This document shows, piece after piece, positions 25,586 to 45,073 of a DNA stretch of 60,000 nucleotides (position 1 is its first letter; the number at the start of each line of letters is the position of its first letter). The notes under the pieces are model-generated. The model worked only from the letters and a program-made list of their open reading frames with translations. It ran no database searches and was not told where the DNA came from. Both the position numbers and the translations under genes were made by a program. This DNA is from Membranipora membranacea (lineage: Eukaryota > Bryozoa > Gymnolaemata > Cheilostomatida > Membraniporidae): NCBI GenBank assembly GCA_914767715.1, contig OU612075.1, positions 20,772,001-20,832,000 of the forward strand, read 5' to 3'.

Positions 25586-28500
25586 TCATTCGGCTTTCTC
25601 TCTCACTAGAATGTAGTTAGCACCGCCATTATTGTCCCAGTATGTTTGACTTTGACATACAAATGAGACACAAAATTCTACATTATTCCAGATATCTGCC
25701 ATCTCTAACTGGAAGGAGAACGCGTCATGGACGCTGTGAGCCTTAGCTCCAGTTATCGGATTTACATAGTAACAAGGGAGGGTATGTTTGCTCCTCCACG
25801 AGTCCACTGTATAATGTACCACCACATTCTTGTGGTAGGCAATGTTCCTGACCTTGACAACGCCTGTCAGTATATTATTTTTAATGTCGACGCTCTCAAG
25901 GCTCACACGGCCTTCGTTAAGTTTAGCCATGTACTCAGAGAAGTTAGTGATAGGCTGTACAAAGTGTGGCACCAATTGACATGCAGGCTCTTGGATGTGT
26001 AAAGCAGTGAGGTAGTTCTCTAGATAAGGGGGCGTGTCCCGGCCTTCTGTCATCACTCTGATAGACGCCAAGTCCAGACCAACTGCATCGGCAAAACTGA
26101 CTTTTCTTCGCAACCTACAAAAAATAATGTATATAAATGTAGGTAGGTATTTTATCTGTAAATGTATCGAACTAGAAAGTGGTATATACGTCTTAATAAT
26201 GGTACGAAACTAAAATCGCCAGTTCAAGTACATATGCTAACCTCATCATAATCTTGGCCTCATTTAATTAAATTATTCCCTAGCTGGGAGTATAAGAGGT
26301 ATTATTGTTTTATGTTTGACTAAATATTTTGAATAATTCAGATTTACATTCATTTTAATTGGTAAAAATATCAATAACAGATCACAAAGACAGTATTGGA
26401 ATGTCTTTGTTGTTTTAAATCTTCATTCTAACTTCAATCATGAAAAATTCTGCTTGTCCCAACTTTGTGACCTTGGGCATAAATAGCAGTCATTTAAATT
26501 ATGATCATGCCAGTTGGCAGAATTTGTGGCTACAATACTTATTCGTTAGCCTACATAGCTTTTGACATCAACAGGGAAATTGTGATGGATGAAATGTTCA
26601 AAGTATATAGAACGATGAAAAATACCACAACTACTCTATGTTATATGCATATATGGGTGTGTTTAAATAAAATTATCCTTCTTTTAAAATTGGGAAGAGG
26701 ATAAAAGCTTGAGCCTAACTTTTATTGGTACAAATCAAGTGCTCAAGCTATTTCTAACCGTAGCACCAAAGTATTTAAAATGATTTAATCTCTCAATTAT
26801 GCTACCATTAATGCATAAAATATCACAAATAGGTAATAGTTACCTCTTTTTAAGGGAGGAGAGTGGTTCTGTCTCATCCTTGATGTACCCTTTCTCTACA
26901 TCATTGTTATTGTTACTGTCTTCATCAGTCTCCTCACACTCAAATATATTCTCTGTGCTCAGGTCTGCGTACAGATTGCTGAGGGAAGTATCTGTAACAG
27001 GTAAAATAATATGAAGGTGCTAGATTATCACACTGTGACCAGTGATGACTAAGCTCTAAATATTTGTGATAGATGACACCCCAACTTTTAGAGCTGGATG
27101 TATTTTTTTTATCAGAATATTTAAAAGAAAAACAAGTTATAATTGTCATGTACGTAAATGAGATTTAGCTTTCTCTTAAATTTGAAACCTAATCAAGTCA
27201 AAATGCTTGCTTATCTGACGCTGTATAATTTTGTGTATTGAGTAATGCTCCTACTGATTTGACAAGCGAGACTTATTTCTCGAGGTTCCGCTCGAAACCA
27301 ATATTATAACGGCGAAAGAAGCATCAGATAAAAATAATAAAATCGACATTCACTGAATTTAATTTTTTAAATATGTTATTGTGAAGAAAGCTAAAAATGT
27401 AATAGAAACGAGAATAAATAAGTGTTTATACCATTAGAAAAATAGCGGTATGAAAATGTGCTCAATCAAAATCACTGAATATATTTGCAATCCTAAAATT
27501 GTTTTTATATTTTGTTATTTTAATGACACTTTGCTCAGTTTCCTAAACAAAATCATCTCACTTTGAATATGGCATTGAAGCCTCCCCAACAACTTGCATA
27601 CAAATTACCTAGTCATGATTCCCAATCCGACTGACAGATGCACAGGCCCTCACTGATCTTGCTTGCCAAATGATTTTGATGGAGATAAAATCGTATTGGT
27701 GAAAGTTGAAAACTCAGATCACCGCTGTCATAATTCAACTCTGTATTGATGTAAACATCGGACATGTCAAAGAATCTCTGAATGTCCATCGACAGGAAGT
27801 AAAGGCATTTATTATTCACTGTTATGTGAAGCAAAACAAATATAGCAAGTCATGACAGTTAGTGACTTGCATTCTTTAAATATTACTACCTTAACCTGTA
27901 TTCAGCCATCATATCATGTGACTGTCAGGACCGGAGAAGGAAGCATAGCTATGATCTAGTAAATAAATTTTGGCGAGTCACTTTGATCGTTGTTCACGTC
28001 TTTTGTTTGATACAAAACTAACGTACCATCATTGCTGATCACGGGACACATAGCACAGTCCTAGTCAGGCCAGCACTGTCCCATAGAAAAAAACTTCCAG
28101 CATGAGCTTAGGATTACTGAGCAATCCAAGTTAATTCCCTACTACCTGGCTACTTTGACTATTCGCTTCACCATTTTACATCAAGGTCTCAATATATCTA
28201 CTCCCCTATGATTGATGGATGACCGAGTTTTCCTTAGTTGAGTTCCAACACATAAGGAGCCGTTTTCTAGTTCCTTTTAAAAGGACAGAATAGCCAAACT
28301 GCTCTCTGAGAGCTGCCACTCTCCATTCAGGTCCTATTCAACACCCAGCATATAAAAATACTGTCAAACTGGCATCACATGGAGAATTATCATGATATAA
28401 GAAATTCTCTCAAGAGTTTTCACTTGTGCGTATGCTGAATCCGACACACTGTTAGTTACCTGAGTGAGATGAGAAGTGGTGTGTAATATGTCTATCCCAA

Positions 28501-29981
28501 TGTCTCCCAACTGGACAATAATCTCCATAATAATATACAAAGTCTTTCTTATCTCGACCTGCAAAAATCACAAACAAGTTATGAGAATGCAGCAGGCATT
28601 TTATCAACGGTCCAGCTACTAATATCCCAACTTTGCTGCAGTTCGATTTGGCTCTCGTCATTCAGCCAACCAAAATTGACTCGAAAAATTCAAGCAGCAA
28701 AATCTCTTAATTTTTGTAAATCATAACATTAGCTGAGTTATTAATTTTCCCTAGCGTGCTTATCCGTATTAGCACAAAGACAGATGATGAGAGAACCAAA
28801 TTCACAAGATCAAAGATAGAGCTTTTTTTTTCTTGTTATAAGTTTTGACCGTGCCGCTGCTGACTATACATAACAATCTATTTTTCTTGTGACATGACAA
28901 ACCAAACTTCACATTTAAAGTTAGGTCATAGAAATTCTAACAATTTAGCGATAGAATTATATTGGCGTTAAAATAATGTATTTGAACCACCCCTGGTCTA
29001 CGGTGCCATACATTTTTGAGGGATTTCTATTATGTTTCAATTAATCCACTTACAACTAGTCATTTAATTTTCTCAAAAAGGTCACATTTACTTGTAATTG
29101 ATTCTATAACCTTTTCTTGATGTCCCTAGATGGTAAAAATCAAACCTGAAATCATTCGATTTGCAAGATATGAATTATAGAAATATTACCGTAGAGGAAT
29201 ATCGCATTCAGGGAATCAAAGTTTGCTTTTTCTGCACATGCCAAGATTTATCCTCATTAAACTATTGCTAGCTGCGCTAACAAAAGCTAGAGCTACGTCA
29301 CCCCGAAACTAGTAAAGCTAAACTATTTCAGGGTATATTATAATAATAACTATTGACAAAAAATCAATTGGGTAAATACCAATTTAGCTGCCAGCGCATG
29401 TAAAGTTTCCTTGTCCTACATAATGACATATTATTGACTTATTGTAGTAGACATGCTGCTGTGAGTTATATCACGTAGACTTTCACTTTATTTATAGTCG
29501 GCAGCATTATTACTGCACTTGAGCAACATATTTCGTCTATTAGTTTTTATTTTAGGTATTGTTTACAAATTATTATACTGAACGGCTCATATCGTACACA
29601 ACCAAAAGTACACAACTAGCCCGATGGGCTAGTCAGGGCAGGAAGTACAGAGGCTGGGACATAGCTCCCTGCAGGAAGTTGACCAAATTACAACAATATG
29701 ACACACAAATACAGCAATAGAAAATCGCTTGTGGGGATAGCAACCTTGTGGATCTGAATGCCATGTGCATGATCCGGTGAGAGTGAACAGCTGCTGCTTA
29801 TGTCTCTATTAATGTCACTGTGGCTGGGGTAAAACACCAGTAGATATATTGTTTCAATGTATATTCCCAGTTAAACAAATAGTTGCAAAAAGTGCAATAC
29901 AGCTCCAATCCATTAAGGTATCCTCTTTGAAAATTGCACAAAACGCACACATAGAGAACGCACTCTTTACTTACCTTGCAT
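25586..29981 (-). CDS. PP1 glycogen-targeting regulatory subunit (PPP1R3 family), five exons
   Basis: Targets protein phosphatase 1 to glycogen, where the holoenzyme activates glycogen synthase. Minus-strand exons in order: 29981-29975 (ATG CAA G), 28558-28460, 27818-27654, 26991-26844, 26114-25586; 315 residues with every phase consistent. An in-frame TAA lies 9 nt upstream of the ATG. The PP1-docking RVxF motif is RKVSFADA (residues 143-150), directly followed by GLDLASIRVMTE as in vertebrate PPP1R3B/C. The rest is a CBM21 glycogen-binding domain ending in QTYWDNNGGANY. LSPIRFYLHQ near residue 75 resembles the N-terminal motif of PPP1R3B/C/D. Exons 3-5 are secure. Exons 1-2 (GRDKKDFVYYYGDYCPVG) rest on splice sites and phase; otherwise Met46 at 27789 would be the start. 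Confidence 0.88.
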
Positions 29982-31440
29982 GGATGTAGATTATATATTT
30001 ATCCTCCAGAAATAACAGCAATCAGTCGATGAAATTACTTGTTGGGCAGTAATGGTTGATAAGACCTGCCGATTTTTTGATTACTTTCGAGTTGACTGTA
30101 CTAGCTATATATGGGCTGAGTGTCAACTCTACAGGGGCTAGGTGAAAATGGGTGACAGTGTTAAAGAACCCAGAGCATAAACTCTGTAACAGAGTGTAAT
30201 TATTTGGGATTAACCGGGTGACACCAAAATTGTTCATGACACTGTGAAATAGAAGGTAATGCCCAAGCTTTCCTAGCCTCACAATGGTATGAATGTCCTC
30301 TGGTGAGTATGTTTGTCATAGAGATGGGATTATAATCCCAAAGCTGTCTAGTTGTACTGAGCCCCAAAATGGCCGATGTGATCAGGCCATGCTTGTGGAG
30401 TGGATTATCAGTAATCTTGTAATCAGTCCGAGAGTATCCCACAAATCCAGTTCGACGTGATAATGTTATCTTTTAGCTCTAGGGCCTCACCAGAATCGGA
30501 TAACGCTTCGTAACTGGTGGCAAGAGTTGTGTAGCTGTCGCTAGTGATGTGCGTTGAGTCCTATAGTCGACAGTATCTCATATAAGCGTTGAAAAGTTGT
30601 CACTGAACACCAACCAATGGGTCATGGTTCTGTGCGCTCTTTGACGTTCGTAACCGTAAGTTCCTCGTCGCTGATATATATGATGGTGATCTATCTGTGG
30701 CAAATCACACGTACTTACCAAACAAACCCCAGGAACAGAATAGCTGTTTTTATTGATCATTAATGTTATATTGAAGTTCTGGTTTACAGATAAACCTGAC
30801 GAGAAATAGCAAGTCATTAACACAAGTGAGTGATTCATACACACCCCCTAGCTGTCCATCCGCAGAATTGAAGACAATACAAGAGTAGTGCCAACTTCCT
30901 CTTTAGGAGAAGCTACAACTAGTGAAGTTTAAGGAAGACAGGCAATGCCTGACGTCGTGCCGTCTAGAATCAGCGTTGAATAGCAATGAAATTAAATCAA
31001 CAGCAGAATTGGTAGATCTTTGCACAAACCAGTTATGGCAGCATTGCTGCTTATGAAAGCATACTAACTTATTAACTATTCATGTTGAGGTGAAAAACCT
31101 TTATAGGGCCTAACACTGCTGCAGAGCATGGGGTTCATGGCTTAGCGAATATCGATTATTGTTTCTAAGAGGATTCATTATGATTATGATTACGACCATT
31201 ACAAATTGACAACATTAAATAGCTCTAATAATAAGCAGCACTGCTGTTTAAATTAAAAATATTACAAAAACATTTATTAATATTGGTATAGTTGAGGAGG
31301 GCAGTGTTCTGTGTTGTGGGTTTGATGGTTGGGGCCAACAAACTCTCTTTCCAGAGACTTTATTGTTGGTTGGAGTCAGCGGCCTTGCTGACTTTAAATA
31401 AGCTGAGTCATTTTTGACCTTGTATATTTATGATGACCAT

Positions 31441-31544
31441 TAGTCTAAGTGCTCAGACGGCTGCATTATCTAACACTCCAAAATTGAGTGTTTGATAATG
31501 CAATGCCACTAACTCGCATTGCAGCTGTCTGAGCACATAGACTA
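31441..31544. mobile_element. 104-bp MITE with 9-bp target-site duplication
   Basis: Terminal inverted repeats of about 25 bp: TAGTCTAAGTGCTCAGACGG at the left and the near-complement ending GAGCACATAGACTA at the right. GATGACCAT occurs immediately outside both ends (31432-31440 and 31545-31553). Inside is a second nested hairpin (AACACTC/GAGTGTT and CATTATC/GATAATG). A 9-bp duplication is the Mutator-like pattern, but no superfamily is claimed. Confidence 0.85.
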
Positions 31545-31660
31545 GATGACCATCAGAGTTTGACCTTCTTTATTTTTCTCTCACATGTTAGTTATATCAT
31601 ATCCCAATAAACTGATCAAGTTCAGCTGCATAAAAATAATTGCTGCGTTTATCAGTTAGA

Positions 31661-31694
31661 CCAGAGACTATAGATATATATCTATAGTCTCTGG
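31661..31694. mobile_element. 34-bp perfect palindrome with 5-bp flanking repeats, copy 1
   Basis: Arms CCAGAGACTATAGATAT and ATATCTATAGTCTCTGG form a perfect 34-nt palindrome with no loop. TTAGA lies directly on each side (31656-31660 and 31695-31699). A near-identical palindrome with different flanks is at 32702-32733. Confidence 0.75.
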
Positions 31695-32079
31695 TTAGAC
31701 CCTAAATGTTAAAGAATTGGCCTATCCTAATTTTCTGTAACAAATTGACACAATGACAATGGCAATATTATCATATTCATTAAAATTAAGCTCATTCTAC
31801 CGATCATGTGAGATTTGGAGAATGAATTCAAGTTTGAATGTTTCAAAATGACTAAATAAGTGATACATGACCTACTCAAGTCTGTTTTCATGATATTGTG
31901 GGCTTCAAAATCCTTTTGCTGTCATAACAAAAGGGAAAAAAACAATAAGAAAAATACGGGATAATTGTTTTTTTCATTTATCCCAGTTAGGATCCATAAT
32001 CACTGTATTTCCTGAACCAGTTTCAGGGCTGATTAATACATGATCATTCTTCCCGGATAGTGCTCGGTTCAGTTTACAC

Positions 32080-32275
32080 TGTGCTAACTACAGCGAGCTG
32101 ACCGTCATCATCCTAGGCAGCAGATTGAGAGGCCTGGGTTCAAGTCCTAACAGCAGCAGATGCTTTTGAAGTTTCAGCTCGCCCTCACTCCAATGGAAAT
32201 GGATGCATATTTTGAGGGCGAGCCAAGAGGTGACAGATCGGGTTGAGCTCAAAATTTACATGGAAACATAATTTT
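32080..32275 (+). mobile_element. tRNA-derived SINE family B, copy 2
   Basis: The B box GGTTCAAGTCC is at 32137-32147, with a tRNA-like head starting near GAGCTGACCG. The body carries ATGGAAATGG, CCAAGAGGTGACA and TTACATGGAAACAT in the same order as copy 1 at 6585-6790. Confidence 0.7.
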
Positions 32276-32701
32276 TCCAACCATAATAATGAGCAAATCA
32301 ATCTTATAGTAAAGAATTTTGTTACAGCCGGGTCGATAATTATCGGTTGTATGATATGATAATATTTTTTGTGTCCCTGTTAACAGAATTATTTTTCTCT
32401 CTTTGCAGTCCAATCGTTTGTTGCGGATCGGGGTTGGATAAAGAGAGTCACAAGAATTTTTAATTGAAACTGGAGGTCATCGGCCTCTGACCACAAGGAA
32501 ATGTCAATAACATTTACTGAATAAAAATGATGACTGTCCAGATCTAACCATCCAGAATGTTTGATGATATGCAAAAAAAATTCAATCATGCTGAAACGTA
32601 TAAAAGTGTGTTGAAATTAATCTTGATAGCATGAGCGAGCCACTGAATATATTACAATATCATATTCATTAAAAACTCGTATCCAAATTTTTGTGGTCGA
32701 A

Positions 32702-32733
32702 TCAGAGACTATAGATATATCTATAGTCTCTGG
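32702..32733. mobile_element. 32-bp palindrome with 5-bp flanking repeats, copy 2
   Basis: The core CAGAGACTATAGATA/TATCTATAGTCTCTG is a perfect 30-nt palindrome, differing from copy 1 by one fewer central AT step and one end base. TCGAA flanks it on both sides (32697-32701 and 32734-32738). The flanks differ from copy 1, so this is an independent insertion, not a segmental duplication. Confidence 0.75.
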
Positions 32734-34197
32734 TCGAACTTTGATCCACGCTATGATGAAATAATTTCCTGTTTGGTTAATGCAAGTCACAATAAAGACA
32801 AAAAACACAAGCAGTAAGTCGAATTTAACGATTAGACTTAATAATAAACCTAGACATATGGGCTATCTCGAGCATTACCATTGCAGCATTTAATTGCGGG
32901 TGACATTAAGCCATCGAGTTGTGTAGATGCACTGACATGTAGTCCACATACCCGGTTTTTATGGGTGGCAGACATGTAGCGGATTCTTTATGGAAATGTA
33001 GCGGATTCGGTTTTTATTGATAACTCGGTCAATTCAATCGGATTTTCAGTTTGAAATTGCATTAGGTTTACTAGCTTGTCCCAACTGGTTTGATATTAAT
33101 TTTCACCCAAAATGTTTATTTAAAGAAAAAAAAACACCAGGTTCATTAAAATAACATGATGCTGCTGGTTATGAAGCAATTCCAACTGCATATCAAATCA
33201 AAGTTGATCAAGTTATCAACAAAAAACCTGGACTGAGGACTGCAAATCAAATCACACAATCAAATGCCGTCACCCACAATTTAGTGCCTCACTCGAGCAG
33301 TGTCCTGACTAGGTTTATCATTGAGTCTATGAATTTAACACAATTTTTATCACAAACCTTCACATAAAACATGGCAACAATGTCTTTAACCATGGTGGTT
33401 GAATTTATTGGTTAGTTCAAACTTGTGACACCTTATGAAACAATGCGGAAGAAAATGACCAAAATACAGGAGTAGAAGGCATGTCCTGACCCTTTAGGTT
33501 CATGTCCAGGTAATTTGCTGTATTACACATCGGATATGATGATTGTCATTATCACCAAGAAGGTAATCTATAATATACTAATAAACTGCAGTCGACAGCG
33601 AGCTGCTGGAACTTTTCATATTAAGATAACCATCAATATTTACTCTACAAGTGCCTCGTGCCTATCAATGCTGAAGCTTGGAGTTACCTGTCGCTCCTTG
33701 GTTGAAGGGGTACAGCGTGGATAGGACACCATAATAATTATCTGATTAAGTATTGATTCAACATTAGGTGTCTTATTTATCACACGACACACACCACTTC
33801 CCGAAGCATGGGCGGCACAAAACATGCCTAAAGCCGGGATAATCTGAGCTTAGCTTGCCACCACCCATGAGTGTCTCAGCTCATCTGAACTACCTGCTAG
33901 CATTTCATTTCACCTATTTCCACAACCCTAATAAAAAATCCTCGTTAATTTGCACTATTCTCTCCAGTTTTTGTATGCATTGTGTTCTCTTGGCAACAAG
34001 AGGAGATGATCCCATGGACACCCGGTGTTCTTTAATACTTGGCGCGTTTTCATTTTCAATACACACTCACCACTCTAGTCTTGTACAAAATTACAATTAA
34101 TCGGAATATTTTGTAATACTTTGTTGAGATGCTCATTAAATAATATTTGTGTTGTTATAAGTCTAAAAACAAAGGAGAAATAGTTACCTTGCAAACC

Positions 34198-41774
<7,577 letters not shown>

Positions 41775-42177
41775 ATGGAATTTTTAGACACTTTTTAGTA
41801 ATTGACAACGTTTTTATGCCAAATATTTCATGACCATTAGCTGGATTGATGTAATATTCAAATCCAAGTTAATTACTGCATAAGTCAACTTAGTAATCTC
41901 AGTGTATTTATGAAATCCTGCTTGAGAGGCAGCCAAGGAACCATGTGACGCTCTTGTAACAATTATTTATTTTTTGCCTTCTGATATATTGGAATGAGTT
42001 GATGCCTTAACCGAAATGAATGCTGGTCAGTAATTTTTAAAACAATGCTTTAAAAATGATTGAGTTGCCCATTTGAAATAACAACACGATATACAAGCTC
42101 TATGCTGTCATTGCATCCATGCATGCTTTTCTCAATAATGAGTATTGGAGGAGTGGAAATTTTGAGCATGACTTTCC

Positions 42178-42201
42178 TTTATTTTTTATGTAAATAATAA
42201 A
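42178..42201. terminator. Overlapping convergent polyadenylation signals, PCCB (+) and DPH3 (-)
   Basis: Plus-strand AATAAA at 42196-42201 (a second at 42253-42258) can end PCCB. Minus-strand AATAAA at 42183-42178 can end DPH3. With cleavage 10-30 nt past each hexamer the two 3' UTRs would overlap by some tens of bases. Confidence 0.5.
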
Positions 42202-42534
42202 ACCATGAGTCATATCAGAAGTTCAAATGTTTTTCATACTAAGGGCTAGAAAAATAAAAGCAATGGTATGTATTTATGAGTCAAAATGGTGGGCGTAGGA
42301 AAGAGATTCTCACACTATAGCAAAGGTCTTGACTAGTCAGACCCACTATGGGATTTCTTGCTAAGCAGAAGGTATCAACCTGTGATAACGAATTCCACAC
42401 TCGTTTGGCGAGTTTAAGGCTACTGACAAAAAGATTAGATAATGGGTATCACTGTGATGGGTTATCATCGTAACCACAGTCTGCTGCAAGATTTCAGCAT
42501 CTCGTCAATAACAGCATAGCTAACGGCGTCATGA

Positions 42535-43419
42535 TCATGCTTTGGCCAACACAGGTTTTGAAGCTAGGCTCTCCTCCCTTTGGAAATCCTCCTGAAAGAA
42601 ACAAAGGAATTAGGCATGCGTCATTAATATTGCTGAAGAAAAACCATACTGATTCTCTTGTTTATAACCTTTGTATTGCATGCCTCTTTTTACATTACCA
42701 ATTGGAGTGTGGTTACAAAATACAGTTGTGGAAAGAGATATGACTAACTAATGATGGAATGTTGGAAGGTCATCGGTTGTTTGATGACTCAGCTAATACC
42801 AGTTTTGTACATAGGTCTGGTCGTCTTACCGGATCATAAATTACTTTGACAATGAGAGAACAGCTGGGGCACGTGGCCACCTCCTCCCCATTCAGCAAAT
42901 CTTCCTGAAAATAAACATCATAAATTACTTTCTATAACAGTAACTGTCAGACTGCGTTGAGCTTTGATAAGTTAGGCTTCAAAAGTTTTTACTACGCCTT
43001 GAGGTAAGTTGTGTCAACACTACAAATTGATCATGAATCTCTTTAGCCGACAGTCATGTCGATTCACAGAAACTAATCATATTATTCATACTTACGTCAT
43101 ATGTCACCGACAGTCGATTATCAATATGATCATGAGTAATGATAATTTACTGAAAGCATCAACAGAATAGCGAAGACAAGTCACTAATACATAGATCATC
43201 AGCCCATAAACAATACATAACGCAGGCGCTCTCGCAGTAATTAACTTTGTTTCCATCATTTTCATTGGAGTTATCAACTATTATTTCTTCTACACTTACT
43301 TTGGCTATTTCAAACTTGTCACCGCATGGGCAGGGATAATAGTATGTTTCAGTATCCTCATCATATTCGAAGTCCTCAATTTCTACCTCATCGTGGTAAA
43401 CTCCCTCCTCCGAGTACAT
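42535..43419 (-). CDS. DPH3: Diphthamide biosynthesis protein 3 (CSL zinc finger), three exons
   Basis: Small zinc/iron-binding electron donor for the Dph1-Dph2 step of diphthamide formation on elongation factor 2; it also supports Elongator-dependent tRNA modification. Minus-strand exons: 43419-43300, 42904-42830, 42591-42535; 83 residues, each junction in phase 0, typical family length. It opens [20 protein letters not shown], then CPCGD (Cys30, Cys32) and [15 protein letters not shown] (Cys52, Cys55), the four metal ligands of the CSL finger. The last exon ([18 protein letters not shown]) replaces what would otherwise be a read-through past a good GGTAAGA donor, and it aligns with the Asp-Gln-Phe and Lys-rich C-terminus of known DPH3. 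Reading through exon 1 instead gives a longer, cysteine-poor ORF that is not credible. Confidence 0.95.
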
Positions 43420-43700
43420 CTCAAGAGTTTTATATCAATCAGCCAATATAAAATATCTGTAGCAAACAAATAGAAAATTTAATAGATGATTCAATTGGGA
43501 TTCACATGATCATCAAGGCAATACACTTTACTACTAATACTACACCGACCAAACAAGGGGCTTTTGCTGCTCCACCACAGGCACTTTGTACTAGTTGACT
43601 GCTAGGGCACTCAACCACTGGACTTGCACCAACTACAGAAGGCATGTGTTCCCACCAAAAGCAAAGCAAGTCAAGACAGGCTTCTGAACCAAACAACACC

Positions 43701-43798
43701 AATCTGTCATTCTATCATCTCCATTCAACAACAACAGAACAACAACAAGTGGCACCTGTTCTGTTGATTGTTGAATGGAGATGATAGAATGCCAGATT
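43701..43798. repeat. Long imperfect hairpin, about 39-bp stem
   Basis: CATTCTATCATCTCCATTCA... at 43708-43731 is the exact complement of 43768-43791 (24 bp). The stem continues inward with CAACAGAAC/GTTCTGTTG (9 bp, one bulged base) and outward with AATCTG/CAGATT (6 bp, one mismatch). Loop of 17 bases. Just to its left is CAAGTCAAGACAGGCTTC, a motif also present at 5052 and 45478. Confidence 0.85.
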
Positions 43799-44619
43799 CG
43801 AAGAACAAACAGGATGATAAATAAAAGCCAATACCAGTCCAAAAACAAATCATTCTCTTATTAGGTGTGAATGGTAGTAAACAGCCTTAAGTATGTTACA
43901 ATGGACTGGTGGTGCTATCTGAGATATGTTTACATAACAATGGTAGTAATTAATTAAGTAATTACACGAACCATGGCCCTCTACTTTGACAATGACTGAA
44001 ATTACTGAAAGCTACTCCTAGCTTTCAAGTAATTATCTCTGCAAGCTAGGATATAACAAAGGACTTGACTGGAAATGGATAGAGAACTGAGCTAGGACAC
44101 CAGACAACTCTGACCATGGGCTGACAGACAGACCTACTTGGCTTCCACCTATATATCTGGTAATTATTTATGAACACTCATCCTTATATCTGACAGGTGT
44201 AAACCTTAGCACTGGGCTAAGTTGAACCACCTTGTATTAGCATCCAACCACGTATCACACTATCTCATCTGTAAAAACTAAGTGATAGTTACCTGTTGTT
44301 TGTAATTTTGTAATTGTCTCATGCTTGGCAATACCGGAAATAAAATTGTGGTAACAAAGAGGTCAATCTATGAAAATTATTTTGATGAACAATTAAACTG
44401 AACTTATTATCTAGGAGTATTCTACAATGGAAACCTTTTTGTATCTATCACTTCCCTATTGAGTGCTATGAGCAATTATTTTAGAGCAATAATACCATAT
44501 TCATTGATAAATACTTGACCCTTTCAGTGTCCATTGTCAGGTAACATCTGTCAAAAGCAGACCAGAAAATAAGTCACTATAGAGAGTGACAGTCACTCAC
44601 AGTGAGGAATTTCACCTGT

Positions 44620-44652
44620 TTGCAAGGTGCTTTGTATCTGAGCACCTTGCAA
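44620..44652. repeat. 12-bp perfect hairpin
   Basis: TTGCAAGGTGCT and AGCACCTTGCAA separated by 9 bases. No run of Ts follows and no gene is adjacent. Probably another minimal foldback remnant. Confidence 0.6.
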
Positions 44653-45073
44653 TGCCAAGACAGGCTGAGCAAGACTACTATGAAATAGTAAGATACCTGC
44701 ATATATTTCCCCATCCATTAAAATTACAACGGCAATGTAGTGATTGTGCTTTTGAATCTGATGAAATAAACTCAAAATTTGGAATGAGATGCTAGCTTAG
44801 CGCACAGAAGAGTATCTAGTGATCTAGCTATTGGTGTATCCGACTCAGGTACTATATGGGCACTCTGGGATCACAAGCCATATGATAGTACTACTACATA
44901 GCATATACTGCAGATTATGTGATTTTAAGTTATATTCCATAGTTTAGTCGTTGCAAAGTATCAATTTACTGGCAACGTAATGATAGCGATGACAATCATC
45001 ATGACTTGTAGATTGAGGTATAATCCTGTATGTGTCTCACAACTTAGATATCCAGACGCCACACTATTCTGGG

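Larger units (their letters stand above)
29982..34197. other. Gene desert between the PPP1R3-type gene and PCCB
   Basis: About 4.2 kb with no supported coding exon; the two genes diverge from here, so it should contain both promoters. It carries a 9-bp-TSD MITE, two tiny palindromic insertions and a family B SINE. Several 60-90 codon open stretches at 30022-30844 and 32389-32808 (minus) show no domain, motif or splice logic. Confidence 0.5.

Noticed and set aside
30022-30844. Cluster of minus-strand ORFs of 80-88 codons upstream of the PPP1R3-type gene
   Set aside because: No conserved motifs, no consistent exon joining, and they overlap in different frames. The PPP1R3-type start at 29981 has an in-frame stop just upstream.
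43159-43299. Read-through of DPH3 exon 1 into a longer 86-codon ORF
   Set aside because: A clean AAA|GTAAGT donor and a downstream exon carrying the missing CPSC half of the zinc finger show this is intron.
43502-43848. Two overlapping minus-strand ORFs of 66 and 71 codons
   Set aside because: They read through the long inverted repeat and have no recognisable features; explained by the hairpin.
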